A DNA stretch of 64,000 nucleotides, from NCBI GenBank assembly GCA_017163975.1, contig JAFFSR010000316.1, forward strand, positions 922,001 to 986,000, written 5' to 3'. This document shows positions 46,390 to 59,527 of this stretch, piece by piece. Source of the stretch: Anastatus disparis. Lineage: Eukaryota; Arthropoda; Insecta; Hymenoptera; Eupelmidae. The notes under the pieces are model-generated. The model made no database searches. It saw only the letters and a program-made list of their open reading frames with translations, and had not been told where the DNA came from. Every line of letters begins with the position of its first letter. Position 1 is the first letter of the stretch. The position numbers were made by a program, and so were the translations under genes.

Positions 46390-46677
46390 CATGGTGAAGT
46401 CGAGGGAGTCCAGCCCGGAACCGTTTAACACATTACATCAGGCTAGACTGTCAGACCCACCATACCGAAAACTTTGACTACCGATGGATGGCAACCCACT
46501 TTTGTGACCAACAATCAACCAATACTCAATGAGGTCGGATTTTTTAAGAGTCGCGATATAAATGGCACATACACAAATTTTCTTTTGAAAAAAAGTTAGA
46601 GGTACCTGGCCAGGATTCGAACCCATGCCCTCCGCGTTGAAGGCAATAGCTCTATCCATTACGCCACCGCGCTCTCA
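46390..46677 (-). mobile_element. tRNA-derived SINE, second copy, with longer 3-prime tail
   Basis: The head at 46553-46677 matches the SINE at 27743-27868, including A and B boxes (GGATTCGAACC on the plus strand at 46613-46623). The sequence beyond (46390-46552) is absent from the first copy and may be the true 3-prime tail. The first copy would then be truncated at its tail. Boundaries of the tail are uncertain. Confidence 0.7.
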
Positions 46678-46679
46678 TA

Positions 46680-48955
46680 GTTAATATAATAATACTTAAT
46701 ACATGACAAAGCTATTCTTTAGAAAAAGATAGTTATAGGGAAGGACGCGACGCGAACTACAATATTTTATATGTTCGAACGCACGCGTATTTTTTAAGAA
46801 CTAGAAGCTTCTTCGAGGCAAGAAATTTCTAGTTGACAAAATCTTACAAATAACTTACAGTAACGCGTAGAAGCTTCCTAAAACGTGTTACGAGAATCAA
46901 CTGACGTTGGCCAACGCAGAGACTATACGCTGCATCCTGATTGCTGAGACTCGTAGAAGTCAACCAAAGAGATAAACGATTTCCTGATCACTGAGGCCCG
47001 TCGAAGACAGCCAAGATTAATTATGCACAACCAGAGGATGATGCCAGTGTTTCCTTTTAGCAGCGATCTCTTTTTTCCTTTTCTACACAAAACTATATAC
47101 GGGACTACACCGACGTATTAATTAACGGGATGTCGTAGTTGTCGGAATCGAGTTTTGCTTTTTTTATCTTACTGATATCTTTTTAAATTCACTATTTGGG
47201 CAAATATAATGACTTGTCCGCGCTAAAACTATATTAATACAATAATTTTTGTTAAATTAAAAATTCAATTTAGCTTCATATTTTTTTATGAACTTTGAAT
47301 GAAAATTAGATATCAAGCTCGATAAACCTAACCTCAAAATAGTATATATCGAAAGTTTGTTTATAACTTTTTATGTATATTATTTTGATAAATTTCTTGA
47401 CTTGTCCGCGCTAAGGATTAATCTTAAGAATTTTCTTACTGAAGTGAAAGAATTTGATCTGACGCACTGTTTACTCATGAACTTTGAATAAAAATATTAT
47501 TAGGAGGAGCAGAACTACGATATCCTCTTAAGCCAAAACTTAAATAAAGCTGTAAGGATATGACTATGATGCGTGCTTGTAGGCCGTTATAAAATGTCTG
47601 CCGCGCCGAGGCTTCTCTTCACTCTCGTGCGCGTCGGTTGACGCCTTACCATATCAGCATATGATGGCGCTCGTGACAGCGCGCCGAGCTACCTTATATA
47701 CAACAGCGCGTAAGATTCGAACACAGTAGAATTCCGTGATACTGTAACGGCCGTGGGGATCAGGTGGCCGTACTAATTTAGCTAAATGTATAGCTTGAGA
47801 TACGATTGGTTATTACACTATAATATACACAAAAAAAAAAAAATATCAGCTAGAATCTACGAAATTTATAGAGTTTATTAAATGACAAACACTAGCTATA
47901 CACAGAACAGGGCGTCAGTCGCGTGATACGGACGCGACACCGTAAGTTATCTTAATCGTACAAATGTTAAGCCACGCAGCGAAGAGAGTCAACGATGCGT
48001 TCGATTACTTGATGTGAGGTATTTGATTCGGAAATAACACAAAAAAAGTAGCTTAAACGAAGCTAGAATGAAAACCGGACGCACTAATTAATAACGCGCA
48101 CGTGGTCACCAGCACACACGCGCACAGAACAAGAAAAATAACAATATATCTAAATTGTTAACGCTTAACAGAAATCAAGGTTATTGTGAAGCATTTATGC
48201 TTCTAACACTTACACGATAAATGCTCTCCTTTACACTCAGAAAACACAAACCCAAAGGGTATATACGACTTATTTCCGCTTTATATAATCGGTTACGTAA
48301 GCACACAAAAACGTCAAGTCGACCGACCTGTACGCAAACGGCAAAAAGAATAAGCATCTCAAGATGGATGCTTTTCCTTCTTCACGCGGCACACTATGCG
48401 CGCCACCTTATACTTTTGCCTTTTCCGTCTACTTGACTGCTAGAGTCAGGCTATGCGTAGACTAGGCACGTTGGTTAAGCTTAACTGTATATTAATGGTA
48501 TCGTGATGTGCTGTGCACGCGGATATAGTTAGTGGCTTGGGGTTGGCTTTAGCTTGACCAGCGTTGTCTCTCTCTTGACCGCGCGCGAACTAAAGGTCTT
48601 CCTTCTGCTGCATATATTATCGTTTTATAAAAGCGAGGTTTAAGTAACATGGCAATTTTGCCATGTTACAACACCATAAGTAGTAATTATGTATATCTCA
48701 CATACAAAAATTTTATATTTATAAATATAATATTAGTATCCCATCAAAAATAGAAAGGAATCATTTTAGTAAAAATGATAGAAATTATAAAAAAAACTTC
48801 ACGTTATTCAGAATAAAGTCCATGCTAAAGAGATTGTTGTATATTCTATAAACATAATTTGAAATAAAATTAGACGTTTTAAAATTACGAAATAATAACG
48901 AATCTAAAAGAAAAATGAAATTGTGCAGTTTGAGATTCAACATATAAATAAAAGG
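46680..48955. other. Unassigned stretch, possible LTR-like pieces
   Basis: No protein is recognised. GACTTGTCCGCGCTAA occurs at 47213 and 47400, each followed by related sequence ending ATGAACTTTGAAT, a direct repeat of about 187 bp. The palindrome GTAACATGGCAATTTTGCCA (48637-48656, continuing TGTTAC) resembles the tip of an LTR read on the minus strand. No partner LTR was found. Confidence 0.4.
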
Positions 48956-49330
48956 TTAGTAAATGAGTAAGAAGGCTATTCTCCAGTTACAGGTCTTACG
49001 ATTGATGTTGTATTTTATAAATAAGATGTATGGAAGTATTTTTGTTAATCCCGTTAATGATAGGCGAGTTTTTAATACCCTTCTGTATTTTTCCTTACCT
49101 TGCATCTCAAGAAACTCTACTTCATTAAAATTTTTCCTTAAAAAAAGAGAAGTATTTTTTTGAGGATTTTCCAAATGTATAAAACTGTTTATTTCTCTCG
49201 TCGTCTGGTATATCTTGTATTTTATCTTGTTGTCTGTCAAATCAATGAAGGGGAGTTGATAGTTATTTTATTCGGAGTGTTCAATTTCGCATTCTACACC
49301 TTCCCCCTCAGGTTTTCGGTACAATCCTAG
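48956..49330 (-). pseudogene. Unassigned retroelement fragment
   Basis: An open frame of 94 codons (49240-48956) and its upstream extension read as a lysine- and asparagine-rich protein downstream of the gag remnant on the same strand. GAGGGGGAAGG (minus strand, near 49308) looks like a polypurine tract. The product is not recognised; association with the gag is inferred from position. Confidence 0.35.
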
Positions 49331-49576
49331 ATAGTTTTTAAAACTATTTCTTTGACCCATATAAGAAAATTTTGATATTTCGTGGCCTGAGTTTGATGTT
49401 TCCAAGGAATCTGATAATCTTTCAGAGGCCGTGGGTTTGGCTTGACCGGACCTGGTACATTTTCCTTATAGACTGTTATAGAACTCACGTAGTTGATTCT
49501 TCGGTCCTTAAGTGAACTCTTTATTCTTAGTAAGATTTACCCGACAATTAATTATATTGCGCTTACAAACGTTTTT

Positions 49577-51008
49577 TTATCTAATTTTAATTGTATTAAG
49601 TTTATTTTTAGTTTGAATTATTTCATTAGTAGTAAAAGATTTAAAAAATGTTGTCAGAGGTTTTTGTTTGGTCTTTTTAATTTTATTTGATCGGCTTTTA
49701 TGTTTTAAAAATGTTTTAAATTTATTATGTGTTTTTAGACTATGTTTTAAGTGTGGGCTGAATGTTAAGTCAGTTGAAATATTAATTTTGTCTAACATTT
49801 GCGGTTGAATGATTTGAGTATCATTGATAACATTCGCCTGGTACTCTTCGATGCTCTCAAACTCTTCCTCATCAGTGATATTTTCTACATACTCATAATC
49901 GCAATCGAAAACATTAAATATTTCTGCTGTTTTATATTGTATCTGAGATTCTTGAGTGCAATTTACTGTAAACACGTCGTTTAATACGTAAGTCAAGTTT
50001 TCCTCTATTAAATTGTAATTCTCAAGGTTTGCTATTTGATTTTTTAGTGCATAGCATTTCTTTGGATTAAAAGTCTCACGTAATGGTTTCGTTATTTCCC
50101 AATCCAACTGAGAATTTTGAGCGTTTTTTATTTCGAAGGCGTCGTTTTTAGTAATAACAGTCGTTTTTACTACGGTCTTATAATCTTCTAACTCCTCTGA
50201 ATGGTATGTAAGGGCATTCTGTTCTTTTGAATTGGAATAATTGTTGAAGGGTTCTACTTTTTCATAATTTATTTGAAAGTCTTCTGCAAAATTTAATTTT
50301 GGTTCTATTATTTTTACTCTCCTTCGTTTTATCTCAACGGTTCGATGTCCAAGGGTTGGGATCCTTTCGGTCGTATGGGAGATGTTACTGTCCATTTTCT
50401 TTTTCTTGGTGCAGCAAAATTCGTTTGCAATTCGATGTGCGTCATTCAGATCCTTCGGGTTTGCTTTTAAAACCTTGCATTTCAAATCTGTTGTCAGTTC
50501 TTTTATATAAGTATCTTTTGCAATTTCTTGTAGTTGGTTTAATATAATAAATTTAAAAATGCTTTGAGAGTGCTTAGGATTATTGTAAGCGGAGTAATCT
50601 TCATTTAGCATGTCACTAAGCCGTTGAAATAGTTTTAAAAAATCTTTTCGTAATTGATTATAGTATTTTCAATAAGATAGTTCATCAGCAAAACATCCAA
50701 ATATGTTTGGATAGTCAAAATATTCTTGTCAATAAAGTCCTAAATCGTCCATTCAATCGAATGATAGGTTGCTTACTGTAAGACTGGTTGTTTTAGAGCG
50801 AATAATTTTGATTAAATTTAGAAAATTTTTTAAGTTGCGATAAGGGCGATAATTTGAGACCTTCTATTTTTTAATGAGAACTTCTATTCTATGTTTCCAA
50901 AACAAATATGTCTTTATATCACCTTCGTTTTCAGAGTCTTCAGTATCGGAGTCATAATCAGAGGAGCTCTCCTCTTTGTAAACTACGTTCTTTTGATATC
51001 GTTCCATT
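49577..51008 (-). pseudogene. gag: Ty3/Gypsy-like Gag remnant
   Basis: Minus-strand sequence starts at ATG 51008 with an acidic N-terminus (ESSSDYDSDTED) and has a stop after LIKK near 50879. A central capsid-like part follows, and from 50611 to 49577 the frame is open for 344 codons. The segment ILNQLQEIAKDTYI through NPKDLNDAHRIANE resembles the end of the capsid domain of arthropod Gypsy Gag. The long charged C-terminal part is not recognised, and no protease or RT follows. Family is likely but not certain. Confidence 0.5.
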
Positions 51009-51590
51009 ATTGTTATGTTATTAAGTAAATTATAAAGTAATAATTATTGATTTATTTTTTAATTACACTCAAATAATTTAACATGCATAACTATTATTTC
51101 TTGTATAATCGTTATGTATGTGCAGGAAAATTTGAAGATTTTAAGTTTTCATGTTAAAATTTTGAGTGACAAAGTTACTGGTTCTCTACAAGGGATGCCA
51201 TTTGTTATGACCAAACTTGCTTGGGTCGTTAGGTTCACAAAAATTATTTATTTTTGTTGGGAAGCATTTTCTCGTCCCAGGACTTACCTTTGTCACTCTG
51301 TTAATTATATAATTTATATTTATATGTATATAAATATACGCAAACGCATACGGAAATTTTAAATTGTTAATTAATTGAATTGAGTTAAAATTAAAATTTT
51401 ATTCGTTAATGTATTTCCTTTTTTTATTAAATTATTACACGAGTCGATTTGCAAGCTTTTAAATTCGTTACGTTTGATTTAAGTGACACCATTCACATAT
51501 AATCGACGGGCTATGAGCTCTGTTATATGCTTTCGCACAATTGACGCCGTGCGCACATTCTAGCTGAGTCACATAAGACTTGACTGACTA

Positions 51591-52248
51591 GGAGAGTATC
51601 AGACCTCCTTATCACGGATTTTGCTCAAACTTTGGGATAAGTTTTCAGATGTCAAAATATGAAAAGAAACAGAATTTTAGATTCCAACGCTCAATATTTC
51701 CCTAGTTACAGGCAATTAAAGAAAATCACTAAAAAAGTCACTAGATTTTCAAACGCATATAGTTCCTTAGCATTAAAAGCTGGGAGCTTGAAACTTTTTT
51801 TAAATGAAAGCTGAGCTACAATTCTTTCGAAATAGTAGTTATAGCATGTCAAAATATTATTTTTTCCCAAAGTTATAGCGTAATAAACATTAGACCCAAT
51901 TTCAGCTTCTGTTAATAATTAATGTTTTAAAAAGAAAAATCAGGTCCAATGTTTATCATGCTAAAACTTTGAGAAAAAATAATATTTTGACATGCTATAA
52001 CTGCTATTTCGAAGGGATTTGAGCTCAGCTTTCATTTAAAAAAAGTTTCAAGCTCCCAGCTATTAATGCTAAGGAACTATATGCGTTTGAAAATCTAGTA
52101 ACTTTTTTAGTGATTTTCTTTAATCGCCTGTAACTAGGGAAATATTGAGCGTTGGGATCTAAAATTCTGTTTCCATTTATATTTTGACATCTGAAAACTT
52201 ATCCCAAAGTTTGAGCAAAATCCGTGATCCGGAGGTCTGATACTCTCC
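51591..52248. mobile_element. Foldback MITE, TA-flanked
   Basis: A 658-bp palindrome with ends GGAGAGTATCAGACCTCC and its complement, flanked by TA on each side (51589-51590 and 52249-52250). Arms of about 290 bp meet around a loop near 51920. It is a relative of 36207-36868. The DNA on both sides shares a 60-bp direct repeat (CTTTCGCACAA-TGACGCC at 51530 and 52275), so it may sit inside a duplicated host segment. Confidence 0.85.
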
Positions 52249-52849
52249 TAGTGAGTGTGCGCATTGTTACACGCTTTCGCACAAGTGACGCCATATGTAC
52301 ACTCTAGCTGTGTCACACTCAGCAAGGTCAGACGGAGAAACCAGAGTACCATAAAAACACCTACTCAGTATAGTACGATAAAATTCTATACTCAGTCACC
52401 AGAAAGACATGGGGTAGGCTGATTTAAATAGATACTGGTAGTGACATTTAAGCGACTCACATAAGTACTAATTTTTATACACCTAACCTCAGGATTTTAC
52501 TAGACTAGAACTAGAAATCCAGATATAACTCTTAGTACTTTTATTTTTACGACTATGTACAGTATTTATTTTATATAGTATTTATATTTATTTATTCTAA
52601 CAATTCATTTTTTTCAGTAATCGATATAAAATAAAGAGCAATCATAAAATTCTAGAAAATAAATCACTGTATATGGTGATATAATAATTTCAACAGTTGA
52701 GATTATTATATTAAATGTTGACAGTCAACATTACTATAATAAAAACTACTCACAATGTTAAAATTTATTTGTGAATTTTTTTTTATTTAAGTGTACAGAC
52801 ATAATATCATTTTTAATTTTTATTTGATAAATAATAGTTATAATCCATA

Positions 52850-53660
52850 TTTTTTGGGCCTTATATTTTCTTGGGCCCTAATTTTTTTTGAGCCCAATAT
52901 TTTTTCGGTCTCTATATTTTTTGGGCCTTATATTTTATTGAGCCTAATACTTTCTTGGGCCTTATATTTTTTTGGAACTTTATATTTTTTTGGGCCCAGT
53001 ATTTTTTCGGTCTCTATATTTTTTGGGCCTTATATTTTATTGAGCCTTATACTTTCTTGGGCCTTATATTTTTTTAGGCCCAATATTTTTTCGGTCTCCA
53101 TATTTTTTGGGCCTTATATTTTCTTGGGCCCTAATTTTTTTTGAGCCCAATATTTTTTCGGTCTCTATATTTTTTGGGCCTTATATTTTATTGAGCCTAA
53201 TACTTTCTTGGGCCTTATATTTTTTGGAACTTTATATTTTTTGGGCCCAGTATTTTTTCGGTCTCTATATTTTTTAGGCCTTATATTTTATTGAGCCTTA
53301 TACTTTCTTGGGCCTTATATTTTTTTAGGCCCAATATTTTTTCGGTCTCCATATTTTTTGGGCCTTATATTCTCTTGGGCCCTAATTTTTTTGAGCCCAA
53401 TATTTTTTCGGTCTCTATATTTTTTGGGCCTTATATTTTTTTGGGACTAAATATTTTTTTGGGCCCAGTATTTTTTCGGTCTCTATATTTTTTGGGCCTT
53501 ATATTTTATTGAGCCTTATACTTTCTTGGGCCTTATATTTTTTTGGGCCTCATTATTTTTTGGACTTAATATTTTTTTGGGCATAATATTTTTTCAGTCT
53601 ATATTTTTTGGACTTATATTTTCTTGGGCCTTATATTTTCTTGAGCTTTATATTTTTTTA
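52850..53660 (+). repeat. Nested tandem array, GGGCC-T units, 252-bp higher-order period
   Basis: Short units of the type TATTTTTTGGGCCTTA vary in a fixed order, and the set repeats at about 252 bp: the GAGCCCAATATTTTTTCGG block recurs near 52889, 53141 and 53392. Frames across it translate to a repetitive F, L, I, G and P peptide and are not called as genes. Confidence 0.85.
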
Positions 53661-53884
53661 TTCCTACATTTTTTTGGTCAATATATTTTCTAACGTAGCG
53701 TTTCATCCAAGCCTGTATACTTTTACATTGGATTCTTCAGTGGAGCGTATTTTTATAATGTTTTATACAGGCTCCGCTCCAGACGCTATAATATTTTTTT
53801 TTATTTCAAATGCAATGTTTTAACGTCTCATTCTTACACTAGACATTGCAAATCTAATAACGCATTTCCATATGCAGCTGACTT

Positions 53885-54290
53885 AACAGCATATCCTCAT
53901 ATGCAGCCCATTAAACAGCGCATCCCAATATGCAGCCGTTTAAACAGCGCATCCCCATATGCAGCCGATTTAACAGCGCATCCCAATATGCAGCAGATTC
54001 AACAGCGCATCCCAAAATGCAGCAGATTCAACAGCGCATCCCAATATGCAGCCAATTCAATAGCGCATCCCAATATGCAGCCGATTCAACAGCGCATCCC
54101 AATATGCAGCCGATTCAACAGCGCATCCCCATATGCAGCCGATTTAACAGCGCATCCCAATATGCAGCCGATTCGACAGCGCATCCCCATATGCAGCCGA
54201 TTCTACAGCGCATCTCCATATGCAGCCGATTCAACAGCGCATTTCCTAATGTAGTCGATTTAATAGCGTGTCCTTTATACAGCGATTCAA
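53885..54290 (+). repeat. 29-bp minisatellite, about 14 copies
   Basis: The unit includes CAGCGCATCCCAATATGCAG and a variable CCGATTCAA. Because 29 is not a multiple of three, all three frames are cycled, giving two overlapping open frames with a 29-residue repeating peptide. No spacer/repeat contrast is present. Confidence 0.92.
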
Positions 54291-54421
54291 CATCATATTA
54301 AACTATTTTGAAAGGGTCAGTTGATATTTATTTTTTTTAAATATTATATATTTTATTATATTTCGAGTTCAACTATTAACACAATCTAAAAACTAATATA
54401 AAATACATATTGACATATTCT

Positions 54422-57400
54422 TTATAATATCTCTTTATAAACAATGTCTTTTGTATATATTGCGTTCTGAATAGCGTAGTCACCTAAAAATAATTTAAAA
54501 TTGTTTATAAATTTCGCCCTTGAAAGAGCAACATATAATTGCCCATGACTGAAAACTGGTGACGGCAAATAAACACCAACTTTTTCATAAGATTGTCCTT
54601 GTGATTTATTAATAGTCATTGCAAATCCTAATCTAATAGGAAACGGTTTTCGTTGCATATTGAATGGAATTTCTTCCGTAGATAGAGATAAATTTATTCT
54701 TGGAATGAAAACTAATTTACCTTTGTTTTGACCAGTTGCTAATTCCGCTTGAATGAAATATTTGAGCATTTTTTTTACTATCAACCTTGTTCCATTACAA
54801 AGTCCCTTATTAACATTAAAATTTCTTAAAAGTACAATGATAGCCCCTACTTTTAAATGTAATTTATGTGGTAGACGTCCATTAGGAATTAACTTATTTA
54901 AAAATTCTGTAGGTAACATAATATCTAAATTTTCTTTGTTATCATCTTCAGCAGTATCAATACTCAAATATTCAACATGGTTTCCTTCCATTAAATTCAA
55001 AACATTATTATTGATTTCAGTAACATCATTATTTTTAGGAGTCAAAATAACTTTTTCCGTTATATTCGTATTGTCTATTTTTATTGTTTTTCCGAATATT
55101 TCTTTGACAAGATTTTCTTTAAAGATAAAATTATCTGGTATAGCACTTACTTCATTATCATCTTCAAAAAAATCGCAACGTTTTCCTTCTCCGATGTCTA
55201 ATAACCATTGCTTAAAATTATTATCATTATCCGAAACTCGCAGTTTTTTATTTAACTTCATTTGCTTAAAATTTTGCCATAATAAACTAAATTTAACTGA
55301 ATTTTCAATAATGTTCATACGGCTTACCATGTCGTACAATTGGTAATGTTTGCCTGAAATCTCCTGATATAATTACAGTTTTACCACCGAAGGGTTGGTT
55401 TACATTGCATAAATCTTGAAAAAGACGATCAACCGCTTCAAAAGCAAATTTTGAAGTCATGGATATTTCATCCCAAATAATTATTTGTGTTTCCTTTAAT
55501 TGTTTGCCTTCTGCAGAATTAGGCTTAACATCACAAGTTGTACAATCTGTTATATTTAACGGTAGTTTAAATGTTGTATGCATGGTTTTTCCATCGACTA
55601 ATGAATTCGCTGCTATATCTGTCAAAGCTACACATAAATAATGTATGGTATGATAATTAAAATAAGCTATTAAAACGTTAAGTAAATAACTTTCGCCACT
55701 TCCACCCGGTCCATCTATAAAAATATATTTTTCTTTACTTTGGTTGTTCAAACTTTTAAGTGTAGAGCCGAATATTTGTCTTTGCTTATTATTTGAAGAA
55801 TTTATTTTTATTTCTAATTCATTAAGAATATAATTATTATGATTTAAAATTGTTTCATTATTATCTTCTTCTATAAATGTGCTTATGTTAGGTAAATTAA
55901 AATCATTTAAGAGGCGGTCGGAACCAAATCGGTGACTTGCGGTATATATCAAGTCAGCATTTTTCGCTTTACGATAATATTTTGTATATTTTTATGGCTT
56001 AAACTATTTTAAATTATTCTTTATATACATGACTAGAGGAAATGACTATATTTTTATCATATGAATAAGTAAATAAATTATTATAAGCATTTATTACAAA
56101 TATCAAACTGACTTGACATATACTGCATGCAAAAAACTGTCGTGTCGATTGTTCGGTGGCATTTTTCGCTTTATAACAATATTTTGTATATTTTTATGGC
56201 TTTAACTATTTTAAATTATTCTTTATATACATGATTAGAGGAAATGACTATATTTTTACCATATTAATAAATGAATAAATTATTATAAGCATTTATTACA
56301 AGCACTGAATTAAGTCACCGATTTGGTTTCGACCGCCTCTTAATGTAAATCCATTGACTTGTAAATTATTTTTAATAACATTCAATGCAAGATTTTCACC
56401 TACATTTTTTTCGTATTTAGGGTGGTAAAATTTATCTTTATATTTCTCATATAAATCTTGTGCACTCATAGGATTATGAAAAACGCAAATAAAAGCAAAT
56501 AATTTACAAAGAGCATAAGGGAATTCTGTTGAAGATGCTTTTTCCAAGCATCTATCTCATTCTTTATCTTCACTGATTAATTGTTTTGCGTTAGTTGCCT
56601 CATAAAACGAATCGTACATCACATCATCAACAGTACGCAAAGTTTCAAAAGACGTGGCTCCTTTAACATGTAATAGTAATAACGTAATAAAATAACGTCC
56701 TCTATCTTTCGGACTTACTGAGTCCATTCTATTGAGTATTAGTTTTCTTTTTTCTTTCTTTTATTCCACTTTTTCAGTTTTTCATCGAATGTATGAAAAT
56801 TTGGTATTTCTGAATATAAGTAATTTCGTGCTTCGAAATCTTCTCTATTCAATTCAAAATATGCTGTTAATGTTGTTCCAACATTTTTTTGCATGATCAT
56901 TTCTTCTTTTCCTTCTGTAAAAAATTAGTTTTGTTAATTCTCTTCATGAACGCTTAGACGTTTTATAGTATGTAGAATAACATATAAAGGATATTCCAAT
57001 AATCTGTGCATTGCTTCAGGTAGACATAAATATCGTGTATTAATGTATTGTTTGATTTCGTCATATTCATATTCAACATTTTCACTATTGTCATTTTCAA
57101 AACTGTCTTTATTTTCTGATCTAAAACCAACATTTACTTGATGTATTTTAATGTATGCACAATCATGACCTTCATAACAGTGTTTGAATAAATATTTAAT
57201 GCATTGTACAGTGGAACAAACTTCTACGTTTATGTGTGCATTAAATTTCAATAATAAGTAAGGATTATAAGGAACTACGAATCCATTATCTGCAATTCTT
57301 TCTGTAAATTTATTTTTAAAAATAATTTTGACGCCATCATTTTTGCGTTTGTATAGTGGGTACCCATTTGATTTAAATGTTGTTGTATTATTAAATTTTT

Positions 57401-59240
57401 TTGGAAAATTTTTCGTACATTGTTTTGTATTTTTATCCATACACGGACAATTTATATTTTGCATACCACAGGGACCGTGTATCATAAATTGTTTAACAAT
57501 ACTATATAATTTTGGATAAATATCTCTATTTGGGATTTCTGCACTTATTATTTTATCAACTTTTTCGGGAATGTCAAATTTATCATTTTTATCTAAGAAT
57601 AACAACATATGCATATGTGGTAGTCCTCGTTTTTGAAATTCAATTACATAACTATATGCTATACATTTTCCTAATATTCCCTTTTTTATTACTAAATTTT
57701 TGAATTCTTCTACTTTTTAATGAAATACTTTTGTTATAATATCTGGTCTATCTATTGCATTTTTATAAATTTCCAAGTTTTCAGTTATTTCTTTTCAATG
57801 TGGGTTACAGGTCATAGTTACAAAAAGGTCGGGTTCACCATGATATTTTACAAGTGTTATTGAATCAATGTAATTTTGTTTTAAAAATCGTGGACTTCCT
57901 GCAAAGTTTGATAGTAATATTACCATTTATCCAATTTTTAAATAATCCAATTCTTTTTTGTTATGTAAATAGTCCATAACACCTTTGTAACAATCACTTC
58001 TTAATACGTTTTGGTTTTTTCGTATGAAACATAATCTGGAGATTTCAACTTTTACAAACGCATCAACAATGAACTGTTGAGATAATTTTCCTAAATTAAG
58101 AAATGGATTAAATTCATTTCTAACACTAAATCTATAATTATAAAATTGCAAATTTTTAATATTAGATTTTCCAAATTTATTTTTCATATTTGACATCCAT
58201 TTGAAACCACCATTAGGATGAATAAGCGAATGTGTCATAGGATCTGTGTGTTTGCTAATTGTTAGTATACTAATTGGTTTATCAGACTTAGGGTAAATGA
58301 CAATATCACGTTCAATAGGAGGCATATCGTCTACTCCAACGTATACTATTGCTAATTCATTACAGGTAGGTAGATTATATCTATTTTTATCGAAATTATT
58401 ATTGCGGACAATAGGCATAGTAACAGTTTTCAGAAGGCAATTGATTTTTGCACATCGTTGTAGTTCTTCTTCTCCTGCTTCATGCATCATTTTATAGGCT
58501 TTAGCATTAGGGTTAATATTTCTTATTAAGTTATCTAAATGTATTAATAATGTTAAGTTTGTATTAAACTTATGTCGTTCAATCGTTGCCATTTTATTAT
58601 CTAAAATATATAATTGTCCATATTTACGTGCTTCATCTTTATTAGGATATAACGCATATACATTATGGTAAATTTGTCCACATATTCTCATAACTTGTGG
58701 TCCTTTACCCGGCAATGTATCAAAATTGGCATCAAAACTTGCGAATGCTAAAGCATTATTGTAGAACCTAACATTTCGTTGAGAATCAATACTTTCTTCC
58801 GTAAATTTAGTTGCTCAAAACATTAATCGTTCTGGGTAAGGTGGATTTTCTAACAATTCTACTTTGCCTTTATGACAACAATTGGAGAAATCGTTACTTT
58901 TAGCACATTAAAAAGCAAAATGTTGCGCATCACAATAAACACATGTATTCGTCATGGAACCAATGTAATTTTTATATATAAGATTTTCATCGAAATATAT
59001 ATTTGCCATACAACCAATATGTTTTAAATTAATTTTTTCAGTTAATATTTTTTTATTAATTTCTTTAATTTTTTTGTCTACTTTGCCCTTTATTGTTTTA
59101 TCAATAACTTCGTTTAATACAATATTATGATTATTATTATGATTATTATTATTCTAATTTTCATTATAATTATTATCTTCAATTTTTAATCGTTTACACT
59201 TAATATTTTCTAATTTTTCTTCATATTTTTTTGGTTGTTT
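54422..59240 (-). mobile_element. Decayed Helitron: RepHel protein with HUH nuclease and PIF1 helicase
   Basis: A rolling-circle transposon protein read leftward in pieces. The N-terminal zinc-finger-like region (CVYCDAQHFAF, FSNCCHKGKV) lies at about 58840-58950. The Helitron N-domain follows at 58715-57927 (VKVEISRL). The HUH motif is GLPHMHMLL at about 57610-57635. The Y2 region reads IKYLFKHCYEGHD (about 57175), with His replacing one usual Tyr. The PIF1 helicase runs 56547-54422: Walker A GPGGSGES has Glu for the essential Lys (55692-55694), with WDEISM, GDFRQTLPI and MTINKSQGQ-YVALSRA at the end. Several stops exist. A TTAA MITE interrupts it at 55911-56339. Ends with TC and CTRR were not identified; the N-terminal side meets a transposon TIR. 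Confidence 0.9.
55911..56339. mobile_element. TTAA-flanked MITE inside the Helitron helicase
   Basis: Ends are GAGGCGGTCGGAACCAAATC and its near complement, an inverted repeat of about 30 bp. TTAA flanks both sides (55907-55910 and 56340-56343). Removing the element and one TTAA joins the coding sequence in frame as GFTLNDFNL. Inside, a segment of about 145 bp is repeated in tandem with a 197-bp offset (about 55957 and 56154). Confidence 0.92.
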
Positions 59241-59527
59241 TTATTTAATTTTTATATAAGGCTGATTCCATTTCAAATCGAACAGTCAGTATACACTCAA
59301 GTCACCAATTACTGCGCTAATGGAGTATGTTATTCTACCCTAAAAATAAGAGTATACGTATTTTTTTATTTTGCTGAAATATCAAAATTGCATCAGATAT
59401 GCACTTTTGAAAATTGCATACAAAAACTAAATGTTAAAACTGAAAATGTTGAGAATAACTTTAGAGGGCTATCGTTTTACCAATTTTTAATGAATTTTGG
59501 TAAACCTTATTTTGTTTTATTATGTTT

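Noticed and set aside
48220..48440. 71-codon frame in a GC-richer stretch
   Set aside because: No family resemblance, no start context of note, and the surroundings look like LTR or intergenic DNA.
49300..49320. Polypurine tract marking a Gypsy 3-prime LTR
   Set aside because: No matching LTR pair could be found on either side, so the element boundary is not claimed.
53885..54290. CRISPR-like array
   Set aside because: Units are contiguous with no unique spacers, and the setting is eukaryotic.
54753..55346. 197-codon plus-strand frame
   Set aside because: Antisense shadow of the PIF1 helicase.
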